Shown here: positions 7,809 through 15,624 of the stretch, piece by piece
Position numbering within the stretch: the first letter of the stretch is position 1
How the letters are laid out: every line of letters starts with the position of its first letter
Origin: Rhodospirillaceae bacterium
GTDB taxonomy: Bacteria > Pseudomonadota > Alphaproteobacteria > SHVZ01
Direction of reading: 5' to 3'
Length of the DNA stretch: 64,000 bases
Assembly: GCA_016792585.1 (NCBI GenBank)
Contig: JAEULB010000026.1
Location: 24,567-88,566, forward strand
Made by a program: the position numbers and the translations under genes
The notes under the pieces: model-generated
The model's input: the letters and a program-made list of their open reading frames with translations, nothing else
Told to the model about the DNA's origin: nothing
Database searches by the model: none

Positions 7809-8780
7809 ATGACGCCGCTCGACCTGGCCGCCGCCAACTTGCTCTCGCCGATCGTGCTCTGCTTCGCGTTGGGCGCGCTCTCGGTCGCGGTCCGCAGCGA
7901 CTTCCGGATGCCGGAGGCGCTGTTCGACGGGCTCATCGTCTACCTGATGCTGGCGATCGGCTTGAAGGGCGGCGTCCAGCTCGGCGAGGCCGGTCTCGCC
8001 AGGATCGCGCCGTTCGCCGCGGTCGCGGTCGTGCTGAGCGTCGCGATCCCGCTCTGGAGCTTCGCCCTTCTGCGCGGCGCGATGGGCTTCTCGGTGCCGG
8101 ATGCCGCGGCCCTGGCGGCGCATTACGGGTCGGTGTCGGCGGTGACCTTCATTGCCGTGCTGTCCTTCCTCGACGGCGCCGGCATCGGCTACGAAGGCTT
8201 CGCCGCGGCGTTGCTCGCGATCATGGAGGCACCAGGGATCGTCGTTGCGATCCTGCTGGCGCGGGTTGCCGGCCGCGACGCCGAGACGCAGGGGCTCGGC
8301 CGGCTCCTCGCCGCCGTCGGATCCGGGAAAAGCATGTTCCTTCTGATCGGCGGCCTTTGCATCGGCTGGGTCGTCGGCGATGACGGCTTCGCGCCAGTCA
8401 AGCCGGTCTTCGTCGGTCTCTTCCCGGGGGCGCTCTGCCTGTTCCTGCTGGAGCTCGGAAGGCTGGCTGCGCTCCGCGCGCATGAGCTCCGTCACGTGGG
8501 CGCACGCGTCGCCATCTTCGCGATCGGCGCGCCCGTCGTCCATGGCCTTCTCGGCGTGGCGCTCGGCAAGGCTGCCGGGCTGTCCCTCGGCGGCACCGTC
8601 GTACTGGCGACGCTGGCCGCGAGCGCTTCCTACATCGCCGCGCCGGCGGCGGTCCGGATCGCGCTGCCGCAGGCAAATCCGGCGATCTATCTGACGGCGT
8701 CGCTCGCCATCACTTTCCCGTTCAACCTCGCCCTCGGCATCCCGTTCTTCGTTGCCGCCGCCAGGTGGGCCATTTCCTGA
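7809..8780 (+). CDS. Sodium-dependent bicarbonate transporter (SbtA family)
   Basis: A 323-residue polytopic protein with roughly ten membrane segments and the SbtA-family pattern: LLSPIVLCFALGALSVAVRSDFRMPEALFDGLIVYLMLAIGLKGG in the first half, HYGSVSAVTFIAVLSFLD in the middle, and a pseudo-repeated second half (VVLATLAASASYIAAPAAVRIALPQANP). The family imports bicarbonate with sodium in cyanobacteria; many proteobacterial members are uncharacterised. The ATG at 7809 begins right before the first membrane segment. Divergent LysR gene upstream. No SbtB-type PII gene follows, unlike many sbtAB pairs. Confidence 0.88.
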   Translation: MTPLDLAAANLLSPIVLCFALGALSVAVRSDFRMPEALFDGLIVYLMLAIGLKGGVQLGEAGLARIAPFAAVAVVLSVAIPLWSFALLRGAMGFSVPDAAALAAHYGSVSAVTFIAVLSFLDGAGIGYEGFAAALLAIMEAPGIVVAILLARVAGRDAETQGLGRLLAAVGSGKSMFLLIGGLCIGWVVGDDGFAPVKPVFVGLFPGALCLFLLELGRLAALRAHELRHVGARVAIFAIGAPVVHGLLGVALGKAAGLSLGGTVVLATLAASASYIAAPAAVRIALPQANPAIYLTASLAITFPFNLALGIPFFVAAARWAIS

Positions 8781-8947
8781 GCGACGCTGGCGCCTGGTGC
8801 AATGCGGCGACCGGAAAGGACGCGGCGACGTCGGCATCCGAGTCTCGCCGCCTCGATCGTTCGCGCCTCGGGCAGGCCCTGGCGTCGCCGGGATTCCCGG
8901 CGTATCACGCTTGGGCGCCGGGGGCCGAGAGGCGCGAGGAGCATCCG

Positions 8948-9787
8948 ATGCGGGTCGAGGTCAACGGCAACGAACTCGAGATCGAGGTCTTAGGCGACGC
9001 CCCGTCGCTGCCGGTGATGATCGTCCATCACGGCGCGCCGGGTCTCGGATCGCGCGACGAGCCGAAGCGCGGCTACGGCGCCTTCCGCGACCGCTTCCGG
9101 GTGGTGACGTTCGATGCCCGCGGCAGCGGCACCAGCGAAGGAAAGCCGCCCTTCACCCATGAGCAATGGGTCGCCGATGTCGACGCGATCCGGCAATGGA
9201 TGGGCGTCGAGCGTTTCGTGATGGCCGGCGGCTCCTATGGCGGCTTCATCGCGATGGAGTACGCGATCCGCCATCCCGATCGTCTCTCGGCGCTGATCCT
9301 CCGCGACACGGTCGCCGACCATTCGTTCCGCGAGGGCTTCATCCGCTCGATCGCCGGCTCGGAGCGCGTCGGGCTCGATCGCGATCTGGTGGATCGCGTC
9401 ACGCGCGGCGAGGTCCGCAGCAACGAGGAGTTCCGCGAGTTCTGGCGGAAGGCGCTTCGCATCTACAACCACGACTTCGATCCGGCCGCGGTCGAGGCGC
9501 GCGCCGCCGCGACGCCCTATCGCTTCGAGACCCACAACGTCGCCTTCGCCAAGAACGTGCCGGCCTATGACGTGAAGGACCGGATCGGTACGATCACCTG
9601 TCCGACGCTGGTCGTGGTCGGGCGAAGCGACCCGATCACGCCGGTCTGGTGCTCGGAGGAGATCGTGGCGCGGATCAAGGGTGCGCGTCTCGAGATCTTC
9701 GAGAAATCCGGCCATTCGCCGCCGCTGGAGGAACCGGAGAAGTTCCAGCAGGTGGTGCGGAACTTCCTAGACGCGGTTGGCGTCTAG
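8948..9787 (+). CDS. Alpha/beta hydrolase (proline iminopeptidase-like)
   Basis: A 279-residue alpha/beta hydrolase. It shows an HHGAPG oxyanion motif, FDARGSGTSEG, the nucleophile elbow GGSYGG (Ser96), a candidate acid in VVGRSDPITP and the catalytic histidine in SGHSPPLEEPEKF. The closest general pattern is the proline iminopeptidase/haloperoxidase group; the substrate cannot be inferred. The start is the ATG at 8948, since the open frame upstream lacks family features. Its stop shares a CTAG with the convergent yifB-like gene. Confidence 0.85.
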   Translation: MRVEVNGNELEIEVLGDAPSLPVMIVHHGAPGLGSRDEPKRGYGAFRDRFRVVTFDARGSGTSEGKPPFTHEQWVADVDAIRQWMGVERFVMAGGSYGGFIAMEYAIRHPDRLSALILRDTVADHSFREGFIRSIAGSERVGLDRDLVDRVTRGEVRSNEEFREFWRKALRIYNHDFDPAAVEARAAATPYRFETHNVAFAKNVPAYDVKDRIGTITCPTLVVVGRSDPITPVWCSEEIVARIKGARLEIFEKSGHSPPLEEPEKFQQVVRNFLDAVGV

Positions 9788-11301
9788 CGGCCCGGCGCGA
9801 TCCGTCGATAGGAAAGCGCCTCGGCAACGTGTAGCCGTGCGACCGTCGTGGCGCGGTCGAGGTCGGCGAGCGTGCGGGCGACCCGCATCACGCGGTGATA
9901 GCCGCGGGCCGAGAGCTTGAGCCGCTCGGCGGCCTCGCCCAGCAGCTTCTTGCCGGCCGGCTCCGGCGTCGCGACTTCGTCGAGCAGCACGCCGTCGGCT
10001 TCGGCATTGGTGCGGACGCGCTTGTCCTCGGGCAGCTTCGCGTATCGCTCCAGCTGGATCTCGCGGCACTTGGCAATCCGTGCCGCTACATCGGCCGAGC
10101 CCTCGCGCGGCGGCGGCAGCGCCAGGTCGGCGGGCGTCACCGCCGGCACGTCGACATGCAGGTCGATGCGGTCGAACAGCGGACCTGAGATCTTCGACTG
10201 GTAGTCGGCGGCGCAGCGCGGCGCCTTCGAGCAGGCAAGCGACGCGTCGTCGAGGTGGCCGCACTTGCAGGGATTCATCGCGGCGACGAGCTGGAAGCGG
10301 GCCGGATACGATACATGCGCGTTCGCTCGCGCGACCAGCGTGCGGCCGGTCTCGACGGGTTGCCGCAAGGACTCCAAAGTCGCCCGCTGGAACTCGGGGA
10401 GCTCATCCAAGAAGAGGACTCCGTTGTGTGCGAGGCTGATCTCCCCCGGCTTCGCCCGCGTCCCGCCGCCGACCAGCGCCGGCAGCGATGCCGAATGATG
10501 CGGGTCGCGGAACGGGCGGCGCCTGGTCAGCTTGCCGTCGGTCAGCAGGCCCGCGATCGAGTGCACCATGCTGACCTCGAGCGCCTCCGCCGGCGTCAGC
10601 GGCGGCAGCAGTCCCGGCAGTCGCTGCGCCAGCATCGACTTGCCGGAGCCCGGCGGGCCGATCATCAGCAGGTTGTGTCCGCCGGCCGCCGCGACCTCGA
10701 GCGCGCGCTTCGCCGTCTCCTGGCCCTTGATGTCGGCGAGGTCGAGCGTGGCACCGCGTTCCTCGGCGATCTCGGCCTTCGGCGGGGTCAGCACCTGGCT
10801 GCCCTTGAAGTGGTTGATCAGCGCCAGCAGCGTCGCCGGCGCCAGGATCTCGCCGGTCGACCACGCGGCCTCGCCGCCGTTCTTCGCCGGGCAGATGAGC
10901 CCCCGGCCTTCGCCATTGGCGGCGATCGCCGCCGGCAGCACGCCGGCGACCGGGGTGATCTGCCCGTCGAGCGCGAGCTCACCCAGCGCCACGAACCGCT
11001 CCATCTCCTCCGCCGGCAGCACGCCCATCGCCAGCAGGAGGCCGATCGCGATCGGCAGGTCGAAGTGGCTGCCTTCCTTCAGAAGGTCGGCCGGCGCCAG
11101 GTTCACCGTGATCCGCTTCGGCGGCAGCGCCAATCCCAGCGCGTTGAGCGCGCCGCGCACCCGCTCGCGGCTCTCGGCCACCGCCTTGTCGGCGAGCCCC
11201 ACCAGCGCGAAGGCCGGCAGCCCTCCGGCGATCTGCACCTGGACGTCGACCGGCAGCACCTCGATGCCGCTGAACGCCACCGTCCGGATGCGCGAGACCA
11301 T
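9784..11301 (-). CDS. YifB/ComM family Mg-chelatase-like ATPase
   Basis: A 505-residue member of the YifB/ComM family with the three expected parts: an N-terminal ribosomal S5-like domain (SGIEVLPVDVQVQIAGGLPAFALVGLADKAV), a central Mg-chelatase-type AAA+ domain with Walker A GPPGSGKSM and Walker B VLFLDELPEF, and a C-terminal zinc-containing region (CKCGHLDD, CSKAPRCAADY). ComM acts as a helicase that promotes branch migration during natural transformation in some proteobacteria. The ATG at 11301 gives the normal family N-terminus. Confidence 0.93.
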   Translation of the reverse strand: MVSRIRTVAFSGIEVLPVDVQVQIAGGLPAFALVGLADKAVAESRERVRGALNALGLALPPKRITVNLAPADLLKEGSHFDLPIAIGLLLAMGVLPAEEMERFVALGELALDGQITPVAGVLPAAIAANGEGRGLICPAKNGGEAAWSTGEILAPATLLALINHFKGSQVLTPPKAEIAEERGATLDLADIKGQETAKRALEVAAAGGHNLLMIGPPGSGKSMLAQRLPGLLPPLTPAEALEVSMVHSIAGLLTDGKLTRRRPFRDPHHSASLPALVGGGTRAKPGEISLAHNGVLFLDELPEFQRATLESLRQPVETGRTLVARANAHVSYPARFQLVAAMNPCKCGHLDDASLACSKAPRCAADYQSKISGPLFDRIDLHVDVPAVTPADLALPPPREGSADVAARIAKCREIQLERYAKLPEDKRVRTNAEADGVLLDEVATPEPAGKKLLGEAAERLKLSARGYHRVMRVARTLADLDRATTVARLHVAEALSYRRIAPGR

Positions 11302-11390
11302 ATGTGCCCTGTGCTTGGAAGCGACGTCGGACGAGAGTGCCACCTGCGGTTGGGTCGCGCCAAGGGGATTGGCGGCACGGATGGAAGTGA

Positions 11391-11407
11391 TTATCTTAAA
11401 CTGATAA
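11391..11407. promoter_or_regulatory. Inverted repeat upstream of TumE/TumA-like pair
   Basis: An AT-rich inverted repeat, TTATC-N7-GATAA, ends 10 bases before the ATG of the TumE-like gene. In this GC-rich genome such an island probably contains the promoter -10 region and an autoregulatory operator for the toxin-antitoxin pair. The leader would be very short and no ribosome-binding site is visible. The role is inferred. Confidence 0.4.
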
Positions 11408-11416
11408 CGTACAGCA

Positions 11417-11770
11417 ATGCTGCCGGCGGACCGGACGCTCGACACGTTGCTCGATCTCGACGGTCAGGTCCTGGTCGTCGACCCGGATGGCGGCTATTGG
11501 GTGCGGTTCGCCGTCACGCGGGTTCCAGCTTCGCTTAGCAAGCCGCACGGCTTGGACTACTCGCTCACGCTGCACGGGCCGGACGGGGAGCGGCTTGTAG
11601 GTTTCGACAACGCGCATCCGGTGACGAGGGCGCAGCGAGGCGGGCCACAGGATCACCGGCATCGATCGCGGTCGGTGAAGCCTTACGAATATCGAGATGC
11701 GGCCGGCCTGCTGGCCGACTTCTGGGAGGCAGTCGACGCGGTGCTACGCGAGAAAGGAGTCATCCGGTGA
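11417..11770 (+). CDS. TumE-like (DUF6516) toxin protein
   Basis: A 117-residue protein with the DUF6516/TumE pattern: an N-terminal beta-rich segment (VLVVDPDGGYWVRFAVTRVP), HGLDYSLTLHGPDGERLVGFDNAHPV, HRSRSVKPYEYRDAAGLLADFWEAVDAVL. TumE proteins are described as toxins of a type II system partnered by an HTH antitoxin, with an unclear mode of action. It overlaps the downstream HTH gene by a GTGA, and the adjacent DNA has a lower GC content than its surroundings. Family call from memory, moderately sure. Confidence 0.72.
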   Translation: MLPADRTLDTLLDLDGQVLVVDPDGGYWVRFAVTRVPASLSKPHGLDYSLTLHGPDGERLVGFDNAHPVTRAQRGGPQDHRHRSRSVKPYEYRDAAGLLADFWEAVDAVLREKGVIR

Positions 11771-12177
11771 CGACATTGAAGATCGGCATCGCCAGCTACA
11801 GGGAGATGAAGGATCGCACCATGTCGATCGCGCGCGGCGAGTACAAAGGTGCCGCCGAGGAGCCGACGGTGTGGTTCACCTCGACCGAATCCTTCGCGAA
11901 GGTGCTTTCCGCCGGCAATCGCGAGCTGCTGCGGGTCATCGCCGAGAAGGCGCCAGGGTCGCTCGACGAGCTTGCGCGACTGACCGGCCGTGCCAAGCCG
12001 AATCTCTCTCGGACCTTGAAGACGATGGCCGGCTATGGCCTTGTTCGCCTGGAGCGCGGCGAACGAGGGCGTATCTCGCCCAAGGTCACGCATGATCGCG
12101 TCGAGCTGGAGCTTCCACTTACGCGATCGAGGGAAGGTAACTCTAAGAAGACGGTTAGGTCACAAAAGACCGGCTGA
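11767..12177 (+). CDS. HTH antitoxin-like protein (HVO_A0114/TumA type)
   Basis: A 136-residue protein with a MarR-like winged helix at about residues 55-105 (NRELLRVIAEKAPGSLDELARLTGRAKPNLSRTLKTMAGYGLVRLERG), a pattern shared with the HVO_A0114 group of putative DNA-binding proteins that sit next to TumE. The GTG start overlaps the toxin stop by four bases, giving toxin-first gene order. It probably neutralises TumE and represses the pair. The basic C-terminus (SREGNSKKTVRSQKTG) is low complexity. Confidence 0.72.
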   Translation: MTTLKIGIASYREMKDRTMSIARGEYKGAAEEPTVWFTSTESFAKVLSAGNRELLRVIAEKAPGSLDELARLTGRAKPNLSRTLKTMAGYGLVRLERGERGRISPKVTHDRVELELPLTRSREGNSKKTVRSQKTG

Positions 12178-12184
12178 CGTCCGT

Positions 12185-12604
12185 ATGATCCGCGTGACCG
12201 ACAAGATCCAGATCGACGAGAGCGAGATCGAGGAGAGCTTCGTGCGCTCCTCGGGTCCGGGCGGGCAGAACGTCAACAAGGTGTCGAGCGCGGTCCAGCT
12301 CCGCTTCGATGTCCGCCATTCGCCGTCGCTTCCCGACGATGTGCGCCGAAGGCTGGAGCGTCTCGCCGGCAAGCGGCTGACCAACGACGGCGTGATCGTG
12401 CTGATCGCCCAGACCCATCGCTCGCAGGAGCGCAACCGCGCCGAGGCGCTCGATCGCCTGGTCGAGCTGATCCGGGCGGCGAGCGTTCGCCCGAAGCCGC
12501 GCACCGCGACGCGACCGACGCTGGCGAGCAAGAAGCGGAGGCTCGACTCCAAGACCAGGCGCTCGAAGATCAAGAGCGGCCGCCGCGCGCCGGACGAGGA
12601 CTGA
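12185..12604 (+). CDS. arfB: Alternative ribosome rescue factor ArfB (class I release-factor-like)
   Basis: A 139-residue protein with the release-factor GGQ motif at residues 26-28 (SSGPGGQNVNKVSSAVQLRFDV) and a lysine/arginine-rich C-terminal tail (ASKKRRLDSKTRRSKIKSGRR) that inserts into the empty mRNA channel. ArfB hydrolyses peptidyl-tRNA on stalled non-stop ribosomes. The length and lack of a codon-recognition domain exclude a true release factor. The ATG at 12185 begins 7 bases after the HTH gene, but a functional link to the toxin-antitoxin pair is not implied. Confidence 0.93.
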   Translation: MIRVTDKIQIDESEIEESFVRSSGPGGQNVNKVSSAVQLRFDVRHSPSLPDDVRRRLERLAGKRLTNDGVIVLIAQTHRSQERNRAEALDRLVELIRAASVRPKPRTATRPTLASKKRRLDSKTRRSKIKSGRRAPDED

Positions 12605-12613
12605 CGCTCAGCC

Positions 12614-13579
12614 ATGGACCGGCTTCGCATGATCCACTACTTCGTCGAGACCGTGCGCCGCGGCGGCTTCTCGCGGGCCGGGCGCGAGCTCGGGCTCACG
12701 CCGGCCTCGATCTCGCGCCAGGTGAGCCAGCTCGAGGATCATCTCGGCCTCAGGCTCCTCAACCGCACCACCCGGCAGCTGTCGCTGACCGAGGCCGGCG
12801 AGCTGTTCTTCGAGCGCGTCTCGCGCGTGGTCGAGGATATCGCCGAGGCGGACGAGATCGTCCGCGGCCTTCGCGACGGGCCGAGCGGCGTGCTCCGCGT
12901 GACCGCGCCGGCGAGCTTCGGGCGGCTGCACATAGCGCCCTGCCTCGCCGGATTTCTCGAGACCTATCCCCAGATCAAGCTCGACCTGGTGTTCACCGAC
13001 CGCCTGGTCCATCTGCTGGACGAGAAGATCGACGTCGCCATCCGCATCACCGCGGCACCGGACTCGAGCATGATCAGCCGGGTGCTGGCGCGCCAGCACA
13101 GCGTCGTCTGCCTGGCGCCCGCCTATGCGGCGAAGCACGGGGCGCCGAAGAAGTTCGACGCGCTCGTCGATCACAACTGCCTGACCTACGGGCCGTCCGG
13201 CGCCTCCACCTGGCGCTTCTACGACGACAAGCGCGAGGTCGCCCAGGTCGAGGTCGCCGGCAACATCCAGGCCCGCGACGGCGACAGCATCTATGTCGCG
13301 ACGCTCGCCGGCGTCGGCATCTCGCTGCAGCCGATCTGGCGGGTGGCCGAGGACCTGAAGGCGGGACGGCTGGTGCCGCTGTTCCCGGGTTTCTGGGCAT
13401 CGAGCATCGGCGGCGCGTCGGCGATCCACGCCTACTACGTCCACCGCCGCAACCTGGCGCCGAAGATCAAGGCGTTCGTCGATTACCTGGCGGACGCCTA
13501 TCGCTCGCCGCCCTATTGGGAGCGCGGCGTCGACATCGGCCTGCCGCCCCCGTCCCGCGGAAGGCGCCGGGCCGAATAG
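12614..13579 (+). CDS. LysR family transcriptional regulator
   Basis: A 321-residue LysR regulator of the CrgA/DsdC-like single-gene type: winged helix MIHYFVETVRRGGFSRAGRELGLTPASISRQVSQLEDHLGLRLLNRTTRQLSLTEAG at residues 5-65, then an effector domain. It starts 9 bases after arfB and precedes, in the same direction, a CurA-like reductase that leads a catabolic-type run of genes. Regulation of that run is plausible from position, but LysR genes are more often divergent from their targets, so this is tentative. Confidence 0.92.
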   Translation: MDRLRMIHYFVETVRRGGFSRAGRELGLTPASISRQVSQLEDHLGLRLLNRTTRQLSLTEAGELFFERVSRVVEDIAEADEIVRGLRDGPSGVLRVTAPASFGRLHIAPCLAGFLETYPQIKLDLVFTDRLVHLLDEKIDVAIRITAAPDSSMISRVLARQHSVVCLAPAYAAKHGAPKKFDALVDHNCLTYGPSGASTWRFYDDKREVAQVEVAGNIQARDGDSIYVATLAGVGISLQPIWRVAEDLKAGRLVPLFPGFWASSIGGASAIHAYYVHRRNLAPKIKAFVDYLADAYRSPPYWERGVDIGLPPPSRGRRRAE

Positions 13580-13657
13580 CACTTGTTCGCCGTGCTCTGG
13601 TAATCGGCTGCTAAATTGTGCGCTAGCCTGCGGTAAACAGGGCTGGCACAACAAGCA

Positions 13658-14665
13658 ATGCGCGTCCGTGAGATACGGCTGAAGCGCTATCCCGAAGGGG
13701 TCCCCAAGGAGACCGACTTCGAGATCGCGGAGACCGAGGTGCCGGATCCCGGCGCCGGCCAGCTCTGCCTTCGCCCGCTGTTCCTCTCGATCGATCCCTA
13801 CCAGAGGAACCGCATGCGCGGTCCCGCCGCGGGACTCAAGCCCGGTCAGGTGATCGAGGGCCGCTGCATCGCCGAGGTCGCGGCCTCGCGCCATCCGGAT
13901 TTCGGCGCCGGCGACATGGTGTTCGCGAACGCGCCCTGGGCCGAGGCGTCGCTGACCGACGGCAACGGCGTGCGCCGGCTCGATCCGGATCTCGGTCCCC
14001 CTCAGCTCCATCTCGGCGCGGCCGGCGTTCCCGGCCTCACCGCCTTCGTCGGCCTCAACGACATCGGCCACATGAAGCCCGGCGAGACCGTGCTGGTCTC
14101 GGCCGCCGCCGGCGCGGTCGGCTCGATGGCCTGCCAGATCGCCAAGCTCAACGGCTGCCGGGTTATCGGCACCGTCGGATCGGCCAGGAAGGCGCGCTGG
14201 CTTCTCGATGAGGTCGGCATCGACGAGGCAGTCGACTACAGCCAGGAAACGGACCTGATCGCCGCGATCAGGCGGCGCTGTCCGGACGGCGCCGATCTCG
14301 TCTTCGAGTGCGTCGGCGGCCGGCACCTGGAAGCGGGCCTGGCAGCGCTCAAGGCGCATGGCCGCGTCGTGCTCTGCGGGCTGATGGCCGGCATGAACGG
14401 CGCCTCGCCGGCGCCGGGCAATCTCGACCAGGTGGTGATGAAGCGGATCGGCATCCAGGGCTTCGTCGTCGGCGACCACATGAGCCGCATGGCGGCCTTC
14501 CTCGCCGAGATGAAGAACTGGCTCGCCACCGGCGCGATCCACTGGCAGGAGACGGTGGTCGACGGCATCGAGAACACGCCGAAGGCCTTCATCGGGCTGT
14601 TTAGCGGGCTCAATCTCGGCAAGATGCTGGTCAAGGTGTCGGAACCCACGGCGGGGACGCGATGA
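13658..14665 (+). CDS. NADP-dependent oxidoreductase, CurA/leukotriene B4 dehydrogenase type
   Basis: A 335-residue medium-chain dehydrogenase/reductase lacking the zinc ligands of alcohol dehydrogenases. The nucleotide-binding motif is AAAGAVGS at about residues 148-155, preceded by GVPGLTAFVGLNDIGHMKPGETVLVS; the N-terminal SIDPYQRNRMR motif is typical of the CurA/PTGR group. Members reduce the C=C bond of alpha,beta-unsaturated carbonyls with NADPH. It overlaps the next gene by ATGA, which makes it the first of a coupled gene run. The true substrate is unknown. Confidence 0.9.
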   Translation: MRVREIRLKRYPEGVPKETDFEIAETEVPDPGAGQLCLRPLFLSIDPYQRNRMRGPAAGLKPGQVIEGRCIAEVAASRHPDFGAGDMVFANAPWAEASLTDGNGVRRLDPDLGPPQLHLGAAGVPGLTAFVGLNDIGHMKPGETVLVSAAAGAVGSMACQIAKLNGCRVIGTVGSARKARWLLDEVGIDEAVDYSQETDLIAAIRRRCPDGADLVFECVGGRHLEAGLAALKAHGRVVLCGLMAGMNGASPAPGNLDQVVMKRIGIQGFVVGDHMSRMAAFLAEMKNWLATGAIHWQETVVDGIENTPKAFIGLFSGLNLGKMLVKVSEPTAGTR

Positions 14666-15624
14666 AGCCGAAGTTCTACGTCGGCACGATCGGCATGTCG
14701 GTCTGGTTCACCGAGGACCTGGGCGAGACCTGGGCGCGGCCGAACAGCGAGCACGGCATGCACAACGAGTCCCGGGTCTGGGGCCTCGCCGCGCATCCCG
14801 ATCGCCCCGACAACGTGCTGGCCGCGACCGACCACGGCCTCAACCGCTGGAGCGAGAAGGACAAGCGCTGGCAGCACCTGGCCACGCCGATGGACGGGAT
14901 GAACATCTGGTCGATCCAGCATGCGCCGGACGATCCGGACCTCCTGATCGCCGGCGTCAGCCCGGGCGGGCTGTTCCGCTCCGAGGACGGCGGCAAGAGC
15001 TGGACGCGATGCGACACGCAGATCCCGGTCCGCTGCGACTTCAACGTGATCTCGCGCATCACCCAGATCGTGTTCGATCCGGCGGATACCGACGTCGTCT
15101 TCGCCAGCGTCGAGATCGACGCGATCTGGCGCAGCAAGGACCGCGGCCGCACCTGGACCCGGATCAACAAGGGCCTCCCCAGCGACGACATCCACGGCGT
15201 CGCCATCGTCAGCCCCGGCAACAAGCGGCGCCTGTTCGCCGCGACCAACCGCGGGCTGCATGTCAGCGACGACGACGGCGACAGCTTCTCGGCCGTGCAT
15301 GTCGACACGCCGCGCCCCTACTTCCGCGCGATCACCGCCGGCGCCAACGGCACCATGCTGCTGACCAACGGCGACGGCCCGCCCGGATCCTGGGGCCGCA
15401 TCTACCGCAGCGACGACCATGGCGCGACCTGGGCCAACGTGCCGCTGCCGTGCGAGCCGAACTCGACGCTGTGGACGGCGTCCGCCAATCCGTTCGATCC
15501 GAACCTGGTCTTCGCCTGCTCGAACCTGGGCGAGGTCTACCGCTCGACCGACGGGGCGAAGAGCTTCGTCAAGCTGAAGCGCGAGATGGGCGAGATCCGC
15601 TCGGCGCTGTGGCGGCCGGTATGA
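14662..15624 (+). CDS. Asp-box (BNR) repeat beta-propeller protein
   Basis: A 320-residue protein with no signal peptide and about six Asp-box motifs of form S-x-D-x-G-x-T/S-W/F: TEDLGETW (17-24), SEDGGKSW (107-114), SKDRGRTW (158-165), SDDDGDSF (202-209), SDDHGATW (250-257) and STDGAKSF (295-302). This predicts a complete sialidase/YCF48-like beta-propeller in the cytoplasm. I see no convincing sialidase Arg triad, so enzymatic activity is not claimed. ATGA overlaps at both ends tie it tightly to the CurA-like and PrpD-like genes. Function unknown. Confidence 0.85.
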   Translation: MKPKFYVGTIGMSVWFTEDLGETWARPNSEHGMHNESRVWGLAAHPDRPDNVLAATDHGLNRWSEKDKRWQHLATPMDGMNIWSIQHAPDDPDLLIAGVSPGGLFRSEDGGKSWTRCDTQIPVRCDFNVISRITQIVFDPADTDVVFASVEIDAIWRSKDRGRTWTRINKGLPSDDIHGVAIVSPGNKRRLFAATNRGLHVSDDDGDSFSAVHVDTPRPYFRAITAGANGTMLLTNGDGPPGSWGRIYRSDDHGATWANVPLPCEPNSTLWTASANPFDPNLVFACSNLGEVYRSTDGAKSFVKLKREMGEIRSALWRPV

